The notes below the pieces were generated by a model. That model searched no databases and was not told the origin of the DNA. It worked only from the letters and a program-made list of their open reading frames with translations. This document shows, piece by piece, positions 7,070-14,396 of a stretch of DNA of 22,507 nucleotides. The position numbers and the translations under genes were made by a program. Origin of the DNA: DASRHK01 sp035650495 (lineage in GTDB: Bacteria > Pseudomonadota > Gammaproteobacteria > Nevskiales > Nevskiaceae); contig DASRHK010000125.1 in NCBI GenBank assembly GCA_035650495.1, positions 1-22,507 on the forward strand. Direction: 5' to 3'. The first letter of the stretch is position 1. Each line of letters opens with the position of its first letter.

Positions 7070-8209
7070 ATGAAAGACCTGGCCGGACTGCTGCACCTCG
7101 ATGCCAAGTTCCTGAACAACCCGCTGAGCGATTGGCTGCTGGCGGCCGGGATCGCGCTGACCATCATCCTGGCCGCGTCGCTGATCAAGCGCGTGGCCAT
7201 GCGCCGCCTGTCGGTGCTCGCGCAGCGGACGTCGACGCACCTGGACGATGCGATCGTCAGCGTCTTGCGCCGCACGCCGCTCTGGCTCGTCTCGATCCTC
7301 GCGATCTGGGCCGGTGCTGAATTCCTCAACCTGTCGCACAAGACCGACGCGCTGATCACCAAGATCGCGACCGTCGCGATCTTCTTCCAGGTCGGCATCT
7401 GGGCGGGCCATCTGCTCGAGTACTGGGCGGCCCGCAAGCAGGCGCGATCGCTCACCGACAGCACGGCGGCGACCGCGAGCTTCGGCGCGCTGCTCTTCGT
7501 GGGGCGCGTGCTGCTGTGGGCGCTGATCCTGCTGCTCACGCTCGAGAACCTCGGCATCAACGTCAACGCGCTGGTGACGAGCCTAGGCATCGGCGGCGTC
7601 GCCGTCGCGCTCGCGGTGCAGAACATCCTCGGCGATCTGTTCGCCTCACTCTCGATCGTGCTCGACAAGCCCTTCGAGGTCGGCGATTTCATCGTGATCG
7701 AGGACTACATGGGCTCCGTCGAGCACGTGGGCTTGAAGAGCACGCGCCTGCGCAGCCTCGACGGCGAGCAGATCGTCATCTCCAACAGCGACCTGCTGAA
7801 GAGCCGGCTGCGCAACTTCAAGCGCATGTACGAGCGGCGCGTGCAGTTCGGCTTCCGCATCGCGTACACCACGCCGGTGGAGAAGGTGGAGAAGATCCCC
7901 GACATCGCGCGCGCCATCGTCGAGCGCCAGAAGAACGTGCGCTTCGAGCGCTCGCACTTCAAGAAGCTCGCGGAGGCCTCGCTCGACTTCGAGGTCGTCT
8001 ATTGGGTGACCAGCGCCGACTTCAACCTGTACATGGACATCCAGCAGGCGATCAATCTCCAGCTGATGTCCGCCATGGCGGATGCCGAGATCAACTTCGC
8101 GGCGTCGAGCGTGGTGCGCGTGGTCGACAAGCCGAAGGCGCTCGAAGACAGGCCCGAGAAATCCGCGCTCCGGGAGGACGCGCGCAAGCCGATCCCCGAG
8201 AAGGCCTAG
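7070..8209 (+). CDS. MscS-family mechanosensitive ion channel
   Basis: This inner-membrane channel opens under membrane tension to release solutes during hypo-osmotic shock. The 379 residues contain about five membrane segments (near 22-40, 69-87, 95-117, 136-158) and the pore-lining helix 165-195 (GIGGVAVALAVQNILGDLFAS). The MscS beta domain follows (KPFEVGDFIVIEDYMGSVEHVGLKSTRLR, about 200-228, shown here only as motif positions around GDFIVI and STRLR). It is longer at the N-terminus than E. coli MscS (286 residues), in the manner of YnaI/YbdG-type channels. The charged C-terminus (DRPEKSALREDARKPIPEKA) is likely cytoplasmic and disordered. The Shine-Dalgarno sequence is weak. Its stop overlaps the convergent doc stop by 4 bases. 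Confidence 0.95.
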   Translation: MKDLAGLLHLDAKFLNNPLSDWLLAAGIALTIILAASLIKRVAMRRLSVLAQRTSTHLDDAIVSVLRRTPLWLVSILAIWAGAEFLNLSHKTDALITKIATVAIFFQVGIWAGHLLEYWAARKQARSLTDSTAATASFGALLFVGRVLLWALILLLTLENLGINVNALVTSLGIGGVAVALAVQNILGDLFASLSIVLDKPFEVGDFIVIEDYMGSVEHVGLKSTRLRSLDGEQIVISNSDLLKSRLRNFKRMYERRVQFGFRIAYTTPVEKVEKIPDIARAIVERQKNVRFERSHFKKLAEASLDFEVVYWVTSADFNLYMDIQQAINLQLMSAMADAEINFAASSVVRVVDKPKALEDRPEKSALREDARKPIPEKA

Positions 8210-8673
8210 CGCTTCTTCGCTTTCTTCTTGGCCTTCTTCTTCGCGGCTTTCTTCGCGCGCGGCGTGCGGCGCGTGACCGGGCGCGTGCGCGCGCGCAGCC
8301 AGTCCGCGAACTTCTTCTCCGACAGCTGACCTTCGGCGAGCGCGATGAGCGTGCGGAATTTCTCTTCGCCGCTGGCGACGAGCTCGAGGTCGTTCAAGGC
8401 CAGGAAGGTGCGATAGCAGACGAGCGCGGTGCGCTTGTTCGCGTCGACGAACGGGTGATTGCGCGCGAGCCCGAACGCGAGCGTCGCGGCGAGCTCGGCG
8501 AGATCGGGTTGCGGCTGGCGATACGCGAACAGCTGCTGCGGCCGCACCAGCGCGAGCTCGAGCAGGTTCTCGTCGCGGATGCCGGGATTGCCGCCGTGCT
8601 CGGCGATCAGGCGCTCGTGGATCGCTTCCGCCAGATCGCGGTGCGTCCATTTGATGGCGACGGTCTCGGCCAT
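8206..8673 (-). CDS. Doc-type (death-on-curing, Fic fold) toxin with lysine-rich tail
   Basis: This is the toxin of a type II toxin-antitoxin pair. Doc-family proteins are Fic-fold kinases or nucleotidyl transferases; the P1 Doc toxin phosphorylates EF-Tu. The Fic motif is HPFVDANKR (73-81), close to the HxFx(D/N)xNKR form of Doc. GIRDENLLELALVRPQQLF (31-49) is the typical N-terminal segment. The 155 residues exceed P1 Doc (126) because of a basic tail, residues about 130-155, with repeated AKKK units. The ATG overlaps the antitoxin stop by one base (TGATG), so the toxin is translated by coupling after its antitoxin. It converges on the mscS-like gene with a 4-base overlap. Confidence 0.93.
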   Translation of the reverse strand: MAETVAIKWTHRDLAEAIHERLIAEHGGNPGIRDENLLELALVRPQQLFAYRQPQPDLAELAATLAFGLARNHPFVDANKRTALVCYRTFLALNDLELVASGEEKFRTLIALAEGQLSEKKFADWLRARTRPVTRRTPRAKKAAKKKAKKKAKKR

Positions 8674-8903
8674 CAGTAGCGCACCAGGCGCTTGATCACT
8701 TCGCGATCGTCGCGCAGGAAGGCTTCCGCGATCTGCATCTGCTCCTCGAGCTCCGGATCGTTCGGCGTGAGCTTGACGCCGTCGGGGAGCTCGGTCGCGT
8801 GCAGCACGCCGTCACGATCGACGCCGAGCTTCTCGAGCAGCTCGCGCGGCAGCTCCAGCCCGAAGCCGCGGACCATCTGGATGATCTTCAGCTTGATCGT
8901 CAT
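8673..8903 (-). CDS. AbrB/MazE-type antitoxin of the Doc pair
   Basis: This 76-residue protein has an N-terminal swapped-hairpin AbrB DNA-binding domain (FGLELPRELLEKLGV, 14-28, then LPDGVKLTP). The acidic C-terminal half (ELEEQMQIAEAFLRDDREV) likely binds and neutralises the toxin (inference from family organisation). It is expected to repress its own transcription together with Doc. The pairing of Doc with an AbrB-fold rather than a Phd-fold antitoxin is known but less typical. The start ATG at 8903 overlaps the stop of the dioxygenase gene by 4 bases, and its stop overlaps the toxin start by one base. No separate promoter can exist between the dioxygenase and antitoxin genes except inside the dioxygenase coding sequence. 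Confidence 0.88.
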   Translation of the reverse strand: MTIKLKIIQMVRGFGLELPRELLEKLGVDRDGVLHATELPDGVKLTPNDPELEEQMQIAEAFLRDDREVIKRLVRY

Positions 8904-9985
8904 GAAGCCGCCGGCTGCTGGCCGCGCAGCTTCGCGCTCGCGAGCTCGCGCACCGCGGTGAACGAAAGCGCGCCGAGGCTCTGCCAGGTGAGCAGCCGCT
9001 GCTTGAGCGGCTTGGCTTCCGGCAGCGAGATCCACAGCCGCAGCAGATGGCGACGGTTCTCGAGCTCTGGGAAATCCTCGAACGCGGTGCGCGCGTGCAG
9101 GATGGTGTGATTGGAGATGAGCTGGATGTCGCCGGGCTCGAGATCCATATCGAGACGGATCTCGGGCGAGTTCGCGATCTCGTCGTAGAGATCCAGCAGC
9201 GCGCGCTCGTCGTCGGTGAGTCGCGGCACGTGCGCGAAGCGCTGCGCTTCGCGGTAATAGTCGCTCTGCCAGAACGTGCGCAGCTCGCCGTCGGCGTAGG
9301 TGCACGGCGCGACCGGGAACGCCTGCACGCCGCCTTCACCCTTGGTGTCGAAGTAGAGCGGCTGGAACAGCCGCGGCGCGAGATCGGGTCGACGCCGCAG
9401 CACTTCGTTGAACACGGTCACCGACGGTGCGATGCGCGAGAGCCCACCGCTCTTGGCTTTCTTGAGACACAGCAGCCCGACGACGTCAGCCGTGTCGGTA
9501 TGGACCGCGAGCGCCTTGTTGGTGCGGTAGTAACGGACGTCGCCGGTGGTGCGCTGATCGCGCACGTGGCCGAGCAGATCGTTCTGCGGATTCTGCGAGC
9601 CGGGGATGCCGAGGTGATGACCCATGCACCAGTACGCGATCTCGGATTGCTGCTCGCTCCATTGCGCGACCGGCACGCCGCGGATCAGCACGAAGCCGCG
9701 ACCGTGACGGATCTCGCGGCGCCAGTCGGCGAGCCGAGCGGCGAGCGTCGGCAACGGAAAATCGGCGCGCGTCATCGCGCCCATCGGCTTGTGCGTCGAC
9801 TCGGCGTGCGCGACCGCGCTCTTGAGCTCGTCGATTTCGTGCGGCGCGAGATGCACTTGCCAATCGGTGCGAGACGCCATCTCGTCGCCGCGCCACGCGG
9901 CCGGCGTTTGCAGCGGGCGCGTCAGCGGGCCTTCGTGCGGCCGCGCGAAGTAGTGCAGGGTCTGCGCCCGGAGCGACTTGTACAT
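8900..9985 (-). CDS. TauD/TfdA-family Fe(II)/2-oxoglutarate dioxygenase
   Basis: This is a 361-residue non-haem iron oxygenase of the TauD/TfdA superfamily, which hydroxylates a small substrate with 2-oxoglutarate and O2. The iron triad is visible as His162 and Asp164 (VHTDTAD) and distal His297 (SNHTILHART), with Arg316 (RRHLLRLW) as the likely 2-oxoglutarate anchor. The N-terminal part (GRGFVLIRGVPV) is typical. The substrate cannot be deduced. GGGGGAGA stands 9 bases before the ATG at 9985. It follows yjbQ by 21 bases and overlaps the antitoxin start by 4, so yjbQ, this gene and the toxin-antitoxin pair probably share a transcript. Confidence 0.93.
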   Translation of the reverse strand: MYKSLRAQTLHYFARPHEGPLTRPLQTPAAWRGDEMASRTDWQVHLAPHEIDELKSAVAHAESTHKPMGAMTRADFPLPTLAARLADWRREIRHGRGFVLIRGVPVAQWSEQQSEIAYWCMGHHLGIPGSQNPQNDLLGHVRDQRTTGDVRYYRTNKALAVHTDTADVVGLLCLKKAKSGGLSRIAPSVTVFNEVLRRRPDLAPRLFQPLYFDTKGEGGVQAFPVAPCTYADGELRTFWQSDYYREAQRFAHVPRLTDDERALLDLYDEIANSPEIRLDMDLEPGDIQLISNHTILHARTAFEDFPELENRRHLLRLWISLPEAKPLKQRLLTWQSLGALSFTAVRELASAKLRGQQPAAS

Positions 9986-10006
9986 CGCCGTTCTCCCCCG
10001 ACGACT

Positions 10007-10426
10007 CTATTCCCCGATGATCTTAACCAGTACGCGCTTGCGGCGTCGCCCGTCGAACTCGCCGTAGAAGATCTGCTCCCACGGCCCGAAGTCGAGCTCG
10101 CCGCCGGTGATGGCGCAGACGACCTCGCGGCCCATGACCTGGCGCTTGAGGTGCGAATCGGCGTTGTCCTCGCCGGTGTCGTTGTGCCGCCACTGCTTGG
10201 TTGGCTCGTGCGGCGCGAGCCCTTCGAGCCAGCGCGTGAAGTCCTGGTGCAGGCCGCGCTCGTCGTCGTTGATGAACACCGAGGCGCTGATGTGCATCGC
10301 GTTGACCAGCACCAAGCCTTCCTTCACGCCGCTCTCCCGGATCGCATCCTCGACCTGCGAGGTGATGTTGACGTAGGCGATCCGGGTCGGTGTCTCGAAC
10401 CAGAGCTCCTTGCGGTGCGATTTCAT
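10007..10426 (-). CDS. yjbQ: YjbQ / UPF0047 family protein
   Basis: This family has a small single-domain beta fold with three conserved histidines, and members are annotated as secondary thiamine-phosphate synthase because the E. coli protein can replace ThiE when overexpressed; the true role is not settled. The 139 residues match the family exactly. Motifs are NAMHISASVFINDDE (43-57), WRHNDTGEDNADSHLK (79-94) and FGPWEQIFYGEFDG near the end. GGAGG before the ATG at 10426 fixes the start; a longer frame extending to 11545 is an antisense shadow of the DUF2855 gene. It is the first gene of the minus-strand run and is divergent from DUF2855 (48-base gap). Confidence 0.95.
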   Translation of the reverse strand: MKSHRKELWFETPTRIAYVNITSQVEDAIRESGVKEGLVLVNAMHISASVFINDDERGLHQDFTRWLEGLAPHEPTKQWRHNDTGEDNADSHLKRQVMGREVVCAITGGELDFGPWEQIFYGEFDGRRRKRVLVKIIGE

Positions 10427-10474
10427 CCTGCCTCCGGTATCGTGCCCAGCACGGGTGGCAACGGGGGTGCGTCC

Positions 10475-11548
10475 ATGATGGTCGATTTCCTGGTGAGCCG
10501 GGCAGACCTGCGGCAGTGCCGCTTCGACGCGCCCGCCGAGCCGCAGCTCGAGCCCGGGCAGGTCCTGCTCGAAGTCGACAAGTTCGCGCTCACTGCGAAC
10601 AACATCACCTACGCGGTGTTCGGCGACGCGATGTCGTACTGGAATTTCTTTCCCGGCCCGCAGGGCTGGGGCCGCGTGCCGGTGTGGGGCTATGCGCGCG
10701 TGAAGCAATCGCGTCACGACGACGTCGCCGAAGGCGAGCGCTATTACGGCTATGTGCCGATGTCGACGCACCTGGTCGTCGAGCCGGCGCGCGTCGCCGA
10801 CGGCACGTTCTTCGACGGCGCAGCGCATCGTCGTGCGCTGCCGACGCCGTACCAGCGCTATCAGAGCGTGTCGAAGCTGCCGGGCTACAGCCAGGCCGGC
10901 GAGGATTTCCATCCGCTGCTGATCCCGCTGTATGCCACGTCGTTCATGATCGACGACTTCCTGTCCGACAACGCGCTGTTCGGCGCGCGCTCGGTGATCC
11001 TGTCGAGCGCCTCGTCGAAGACCGCGACCGGCGTCGCCTTCCTGCTGAAGCGCTTCAAGCGCTGCGAGGTGATCGGGCTCACGTCGAAGGGCAATCGCGC
11101 CTTCTGCGAGAAGCTCGGCTGCTACGACCGTGTCGTCACCTACGATCAGATCGGCACGCTCGACGCGAAGACGCCGAGCGTGTTCGTCGACATGGCGGGC
11201 GAGGGCAAGGTGCTGCACGACGTGCACCATCATTTCCGCGACGCGTTGAAGCACAGCGCGATCGTCGGCGCGTCGCACTGGGAGCAGCGCTCGACGCAGC
11301 ACGGGCTGCCCGGGCCCAAGCCGCAGTTCTTCTTCGCGCCGAACCAGATCAAGAAGCGCACGCAGGATTGGGGTCCCGGCGGCGTCGACGCGCATTTCGC
11401 CGAAGTCTGGCAGCCGTTCGTGGATTTCGTCCGTCCCTGGATGAAGCTCGTGCACGGGCGCGGCGAAGGCACGGTGCGGGAAACCTATCTGCGCATGCTC
11501 GACGGCCGCGTGCCCGCCGACGAAGGTCATCTGCTCGCGCTGCAATGA
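10475..11548 (+). CDS. DUF2855 family protein (MDR/Rossmann-like)
   Basis: This 357-residue protein matches what I know of DUF2855, an uncharacterised family with medium-chain-dehydrogenase-like organisation. The N-terminal part (VLLEVDKFALTANNITYAVFGD, positions about 31-52 around ANNITY) recalls GroES-like domains. The middle (SVILSSASSKTATGVAFLL, about 174-192, then VIGLTSKGNRAF) recalls the Rossmann part but lacks a standard GxGxxG. The reaction is unknown. There are two adjacent in-frame ATGs (10475 and 10478), with GGGGG about 10 bases upstream; the first is taken. It is the first gene of a plus-strand operon and overlaps the MFS gene by 4 bases (ATGA). An efflux partner suggests detoxification or export of a small molecule (inference). 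Confidence 0.88.
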   Translation: MMVDFLVSRADLRQCRFDAPAEPQLEPGQVLLEVDKFALTANNITYAVFGDAMSYWNFFPGPQGWGRVPVWGYARVKQSRHDDVAEGERYYGYVPMSTHLVVEPARVADGTFFDGAAHRRALPTPYQRYQSVSKLPGYSQAGEDFHPLLIPLYATSFMIDDFLSDNALFGARSVILSSASSKTATGVAFLLKRFKRCEVIGLTSKGNRAFCEKLGCYDRVVTYDQIGTLDAKTPSVFVDMAGEGKVLHDVHHHFRDALKHSAIVGASHWEQRSTQHGLPGPKPQFFFAPNQIKKRTQDWGPGGVDAHFAEVWQPFVDFVRPWMKLVHGRGEGTVRETYLRMLDGRVPADEGHLLALQ

Positions 11549-12777
11549 CGCGCCGCGCGTTCACCTTCATCTTCATCACGGTGCTGGTCGACTCGATCGG
11601 CTACGGCATCGTGCTGCCGGTGTTCCCGTCGCTGATCAGCGCGCTGACCGGCAAGAGCATCGCCGCGGCGTCGATCGACGGCGGCTGGCTCGCGTTCGCG
11701 TTCGCGGCGACGCAGTTCTTCTGCGCGCCGGTGCTCGGCAATCTTTCCGATCGCTTCGGCCGCCGCGTGGTGCTGCTCGGCTCGCTGTTCTGCTTCGGCA
11801 TCGACTACCTGATCATGGGATTCGCGCCGACGCTCGGCTGGCTGTTCGTCGGTCGCGTGATCGCGGGCGCCGCGGGCGCGACGTTCTCGCCGGCGTACGC
11901 GTACGTCGCGGATATCAGCGCTCCTGAAAAGCGCGCCGGGAATTTCGGATTGATGGGCGCGGCCTTCGGCATGGGCTTCATCCTCGGGCCCGCGATCGGC
12001 GGAGCGCTCGGCATGCTCGGTCCGCGCGCGCCGTTCGTCGCGGCCGGCGTGCTGGCACTCGCGAACTTCACGTTCGGTTACTTCGCGCTGCCCGAAAGCC
12101 TGCCGCTGTCTTCGCGCCGCGCGTTCCAGTGGAAGCGCGCGAATCCGCTCGGCACGCTGATCCAGATCCGCAAGTATCCGGTGGTGTTCGGGCTCGCCGG
12201 CGCGGTGTTCCTCTGGCAGCTCGCGCATCAGGCGCTGCCCACGACCTGGTCGTTCTACACGATGGTGAAGTTCGGCTGGTCGTCGGCGATGGTCGGCGCG
12301 TCGCTGGCTGTGGTCGGCGTGATCATGGCTTTGAGCCAAGGCTTCCTCACCAGCCGCATCGTCAACCGCTTCGGAGAGCTCAAGGCTGCCGTGATCGGGC
12401 TCGTGTTCGCTGCGCTGTGCTACTCGGGCTACGCGCTCGCGAGCGAAACCTGGCAGATGTTCGCGTGGATGCTGCCGTGGGCGCTCGTCGGCGCGGCGTA
12501 TCCGTCGCTGAACGCGATGATGTCGCAACAGGTTCCGGCGACTGCGCAGGGCGAGCTGCAGGGCGGCGTCGCCAGCCTCATGAGCCTGTCGTCGATCATC
12601 GGGCCACCGCTGATGACCGGCCTGCTCGGCTATTTCTCGATGCCGCAGGCGCCGGTGCACTTCCCGGGCGCGCCGTTCCTGTGCGCGGCGCTGCTCACTT
12701 TCGGCAGCCTGGTGCTCTGTCTTCGCGCAGCGCCCCGCGCCGAGTCGATCGATGCTGCGTCGGAGGCTGCTCGATGA
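11545..12777 (+). CDS. MFS transporter, TetA-like drug:H+ antiporter class
   Basis: This is a 410-residue inner-membrane proton antiporter with about twelve hydrophobic segments. It has motif A of the drug:H+ antiporters (GNLSDRFGRR, 65-74) between segments 2 and 3, VDSIGYGIVLPVFPSL in segment 1 as in TetA, and GAAFGMGFILGPAIGG matching the motif C region of exporters. This points to efflux of an organic compound; a specific drug cannot be assigned. The ATG overlaps the DUF2855 stop by 4 bases and its stop overlaps the DUF3429 start by 4 bases, so all three are translationally coupled. Codon use is like the neighbours, so recent transfer is not evident. Confidence 0.95.
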   Translation: MTRRAFTFIFITVLVDSIGYGIVLPVFPSLISALTGKSIAAASIDGGWLAFAFAATQFFCAPVLGNLSDRFGRRVVLLGSLFCFGIDYLIMGFAPTLGWLFVGRVIAGAAGATFSPAYAYVADISAPEKRAGNFGLMGAAFGMGFILGPAIGGALGMLGPRAPFVAAGVLALANFTFGYFALPESLPLSSRRAFQWKRANPLGTLIQIRKYPVVFGLAGAVFLWQLAHQALPTTWSFYTMVKFGWSSAMVGASLAVVGVIMALSQGFLTSRIVNRFGELKAAVIGLVFAALCYSGYALASETWQMFAWMLPWALVGAAYPSLNAMMSQQVPATAQGELQGGVASLMSLSSIIGPPLMTGLLGYFSMPQAPVHFPGAPFLCAALLTFGSLVLCLRAAPRAESIDAASEAAR

Positions 12778-13205
12778 AACTACCGCCGCTGGTGTTTCTG
12801 CTGGGCTTCGCGGGACTCGTCCCGTGCTTCGTCGATCCGGTCTGGTTGCTGCTGTCGCCGACCAGCGCGCCGGCGTGGCTCGATGCGGCGTGGCTTTCGT
12901 ACGCAGCGCTCGTCGCCGCCTTCATGGCCGGCACGTTCTGGGGTTTCTCGGCGCCGGCGGCGCAGGGTCGCGATGGCACCATCGGGCTGCTGATCGCGTC
13001 CGCCTTCGTGCTGGCCAGCTGGATCAGCCTGCTGCTGCCGTTCCAGGCGGCGGTGATCGCACTCGCGATCATCTACGCGCTTCAGCTCGTCGCGGAGATC
13101 TGGCGCGAGCGCGCGCTCGACACGATCCCGGGCTACTTCCGGCTGCGCCTGCAGCTCACGATCGGCGCCGTCGGCGCGCTGCTGCTGCGCATTTTCCTAA
13201 CGTAG
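12774..13205 (+). CDS. DUF3429 integral membrane protein
   Basis: This 143-residue hydrophobic protein has about five predicted membrane segments (MKLPPLVFLLGFAGLVPCF at the start; later WLSYAALVAAFMAGTFWGF, LIASAFVLASWISLLL and AAVIALAIIYALQLV). The GFAGLVPC, MAGTFWGF and YFRLRLQLT pattern matches DUF3429, a small membrane family of unknown function common in proteobacteria. The start ATG overlaps the MFS stop (ATGA), making it the last gene of the operon. Its function is unknown; a role assisting the transporter is only a guess from position. Confidence 0.85.
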   Translation: MKLPPLVFLLGFAGLVPCFVDPVWLLLSPTSAPAWLDAAWLSYAALVAAFMAGTFWGFSAPAAQGRDGTIGLLIASAFVLASWISLLLPFQAAVIALAIIYALQLVAEIWRERALDTIPGYFRLRLQLTIGAVGALLLRIFLT

Positions 13206-13260
13206 AAAAACTAACCTTTCGTTGAATTGTTCTGGCCCGCTGTATGCATGGCCAGATGCT

Positions 13261-13297
13261 GACGCGAGCGCGGAAACTTTTCCGCTATCGACGCGTC
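13261..13297. repeat. Nested inverted repeat upstream of the LpxH-like gene
   Basis: An inner near-perfect palindrome (13270-13285, arms GCGGAAA and TTTCCGC around CT) is flanked by outer arms GACGCG (13261-13266) and CGCGTC (13292-13297). It lies in the 148-base gap between the DUF3429 stop and the ATG at 13354. It could be an operator, a leader hairpin or a terminator stem; no U-run follows it on the plus strand, which argues against a simple intrinsic terminator. A weak promoter-like pair, TTGAAT (13222-13227) and TATGCA (13243-13248) with a 15-base spacer, lies just upstream. Confidence 0.5.
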
Positions 13298-13353
13298 ACA
13301 CATCGGTGCTGCAATGGATCGCAGCGATTCAACCCGGCGAGAGGGGCGCATCA

Positions 13354-14322
13354 ATGTCCAAACCAACGCGCAGCGCGGTCGCGCGCCATCGAACCCTTTG
13401 GGTCTCCGACGTCCACCTGGGCTCGGCGGGGTGCAAGGCAAAGCAGCTCACCGAGTTCCTCAAGCGCAACGAATGCGAGCGGCTCTATCTGGTCGGCGAC
13501 ATCTTCGACGGCTGGAAGATGAAATCCAATTTCTACTGGACGCCGGATCACAGCCGCGTGATCAAGCAGGTCATCTCCAAGGCGCGTCGCGGCACCAAGG
13601 TCTATTACCTCGCCGGCAATCACGACGATTTCATGCGCCAGTTCGTGCATCGTCAGCTGCGGCTCGGCCGCGTGCGGCTGGTCAACGAGCTCGTGCACGA
13701 GACGGCGGACGGCCGTCGCCTGCTGGTGATGCACGGCGACCAGTTCGACGAGGTCGTCAGCGGCTACCCCGGGCTCGCGCTCGCCGGCGACGTCGCCTAC
13801 GAAACGCTGATGTGGGCGTCCGACAAGCTCAACGAGGTCGGCCACAAGCTCGGCTTCGGCCACTGGTCGCTGTCGGCTTTCGCGAAGAACAAGGTCAAGG
13901 CCGCGGTGCAGTACCTGTCGGGCTTCGACGAGAAGGTGATCTTCCGCTGCAAGCAGGACAACCTGCACGGCGTCATCTGCGGTCACACGCATCACGCCGA
14001 AGTGCGCGAGCTGCGCACCGGCGCGATGAGCTACAACTGCGGCGACTGGGTCGAGTCCTGCACCGGTCTCGCCGAGGATTTCCAGGGCCGCATCCGGCTC
14101 GTCACTGCGGATCAGCAGGCGGAGCCGTTGCCCGAAGTGGCAGCGGTCGCAGCCCCGATCCAGCGAGTGGTTCGTCGACTCCCGCGGGTGGCCGCGAGAG
14201 TCCGGCGGAGGGCGGCGCGCGCCGTGCGCGTGGTCGAGAGCGTGGCAGCCGGCGTGCCCGATGCGGCCGTGGCGAGGCTGGCGCAGCAGAATCGATCGCG
14301 CGCAGCCGCGCCGCCAACCTAG
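13354..14322 (+). CDS. LpxH-like UDP-2,3-diacylglucosamine diphosphatase / metallophosphoesterase
   Basis: This is a calcineurin-type metallophosphoesterase of 322 residues, in the LpxH group that cleaves UDP-2,3-diacylglucosamine to lipid X in lipid A synthesis. Dimetal motifs are DVH (19-21), GDIFD (48-52), GNHDD (88-92), HGD (127-129) and GHTHH (210-214). The core ends near residue 255. A further 65 or so residues are Ala/Arg/Val-rich (for example VAARVRRRAARAVR) and not part of the usual fold. Classical LpxH is about 240 residues, so this may be the longer LpxH2-type or a general UDP-sugar phosphatase. The ATG at 13354 has GAGAGG upstream; an in-frame extension to 13222 crosses the inverted repeat and is less likely. 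A dispersed palindrome begins 3 bases after the stop. Confidence 0.88.
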   Translation: MSKPTRSAVARHRTLWVSDVHLGSAGCKAKQLTEFLKRNECERLYLVGDIFDGWKMKSNFYWTPDHSRVIKQVISKARRGTKVYYLAGNHDDFMRQFVHRQLRLGRVRLVNELVHETADGRRLLVMHGDQFDEVVSGYPGLALAGDVAYETLMWASDKLNEVGHKLGFGHWSLSAFAKNKVKAAVQYLSGFDEKVIFRCKQDNLHGVICGHTHHAEVRELRTGAMSYNCGDWVESCTGLAEDFQGRIRLVTADQQAEPLPEVAAVAAPIQRVVRRLPRVAARVRRRAARAVRVVESVAAGVPDAAVARLAQQNRSRAAAPPT

Positions 14323-14325
14323 GTT

Positions 14326-14396
14326 CGTCATTCCCGCAAAGGCGGGAACCCAGTTCTGCGAAGAAAGAACTGGTCCCTGCCTGCGCGGGGACGACG
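14326..14396. repeat. Dispersed intergenic palindrome between convergent stops
   Basis: This 71-base imperfect palindrome starts CGTCATTCCCGC and ends GCGGGGACGACG, with a central AGTTCT / AGAACT pairing. It is the widespread proteobacterial repeat whose accidental translation gives strings such as PAFAGMT (family recognised from memory). It fills the gap between the LpxH-like stop (14320-14322) and the pirin stop (14397-14399) with 3 bases on one side and none on the other. It could work as a two-way transcription terminator or 3' mRNA stabiliser. A half copy occurs at 21689-21715. Confidence 0.85.

Noticed and set aside
8673..9305. A 210-codon frame including the antitoxin
   Set aside because: Only the last 76 codons match an AbrB antitoxin; the upstream part is out of frame within the dioxygenase gene.
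9047..10474. A 476-codon plus-strand extension upstream of the DUF2855 start
   Set aside because: It is antisense to the dioxygenase and yjbQ genes, both supported by conserved motifs; the DUF2855 homology begins at 10475.
11527..12660. A 377-codon minus-strand frame opposite the MFS gene
   Set aside because: The composition is charged and repetitive (Arg, His, Glu, Ala), as expected for the antisense of a hydrophobic transporter.
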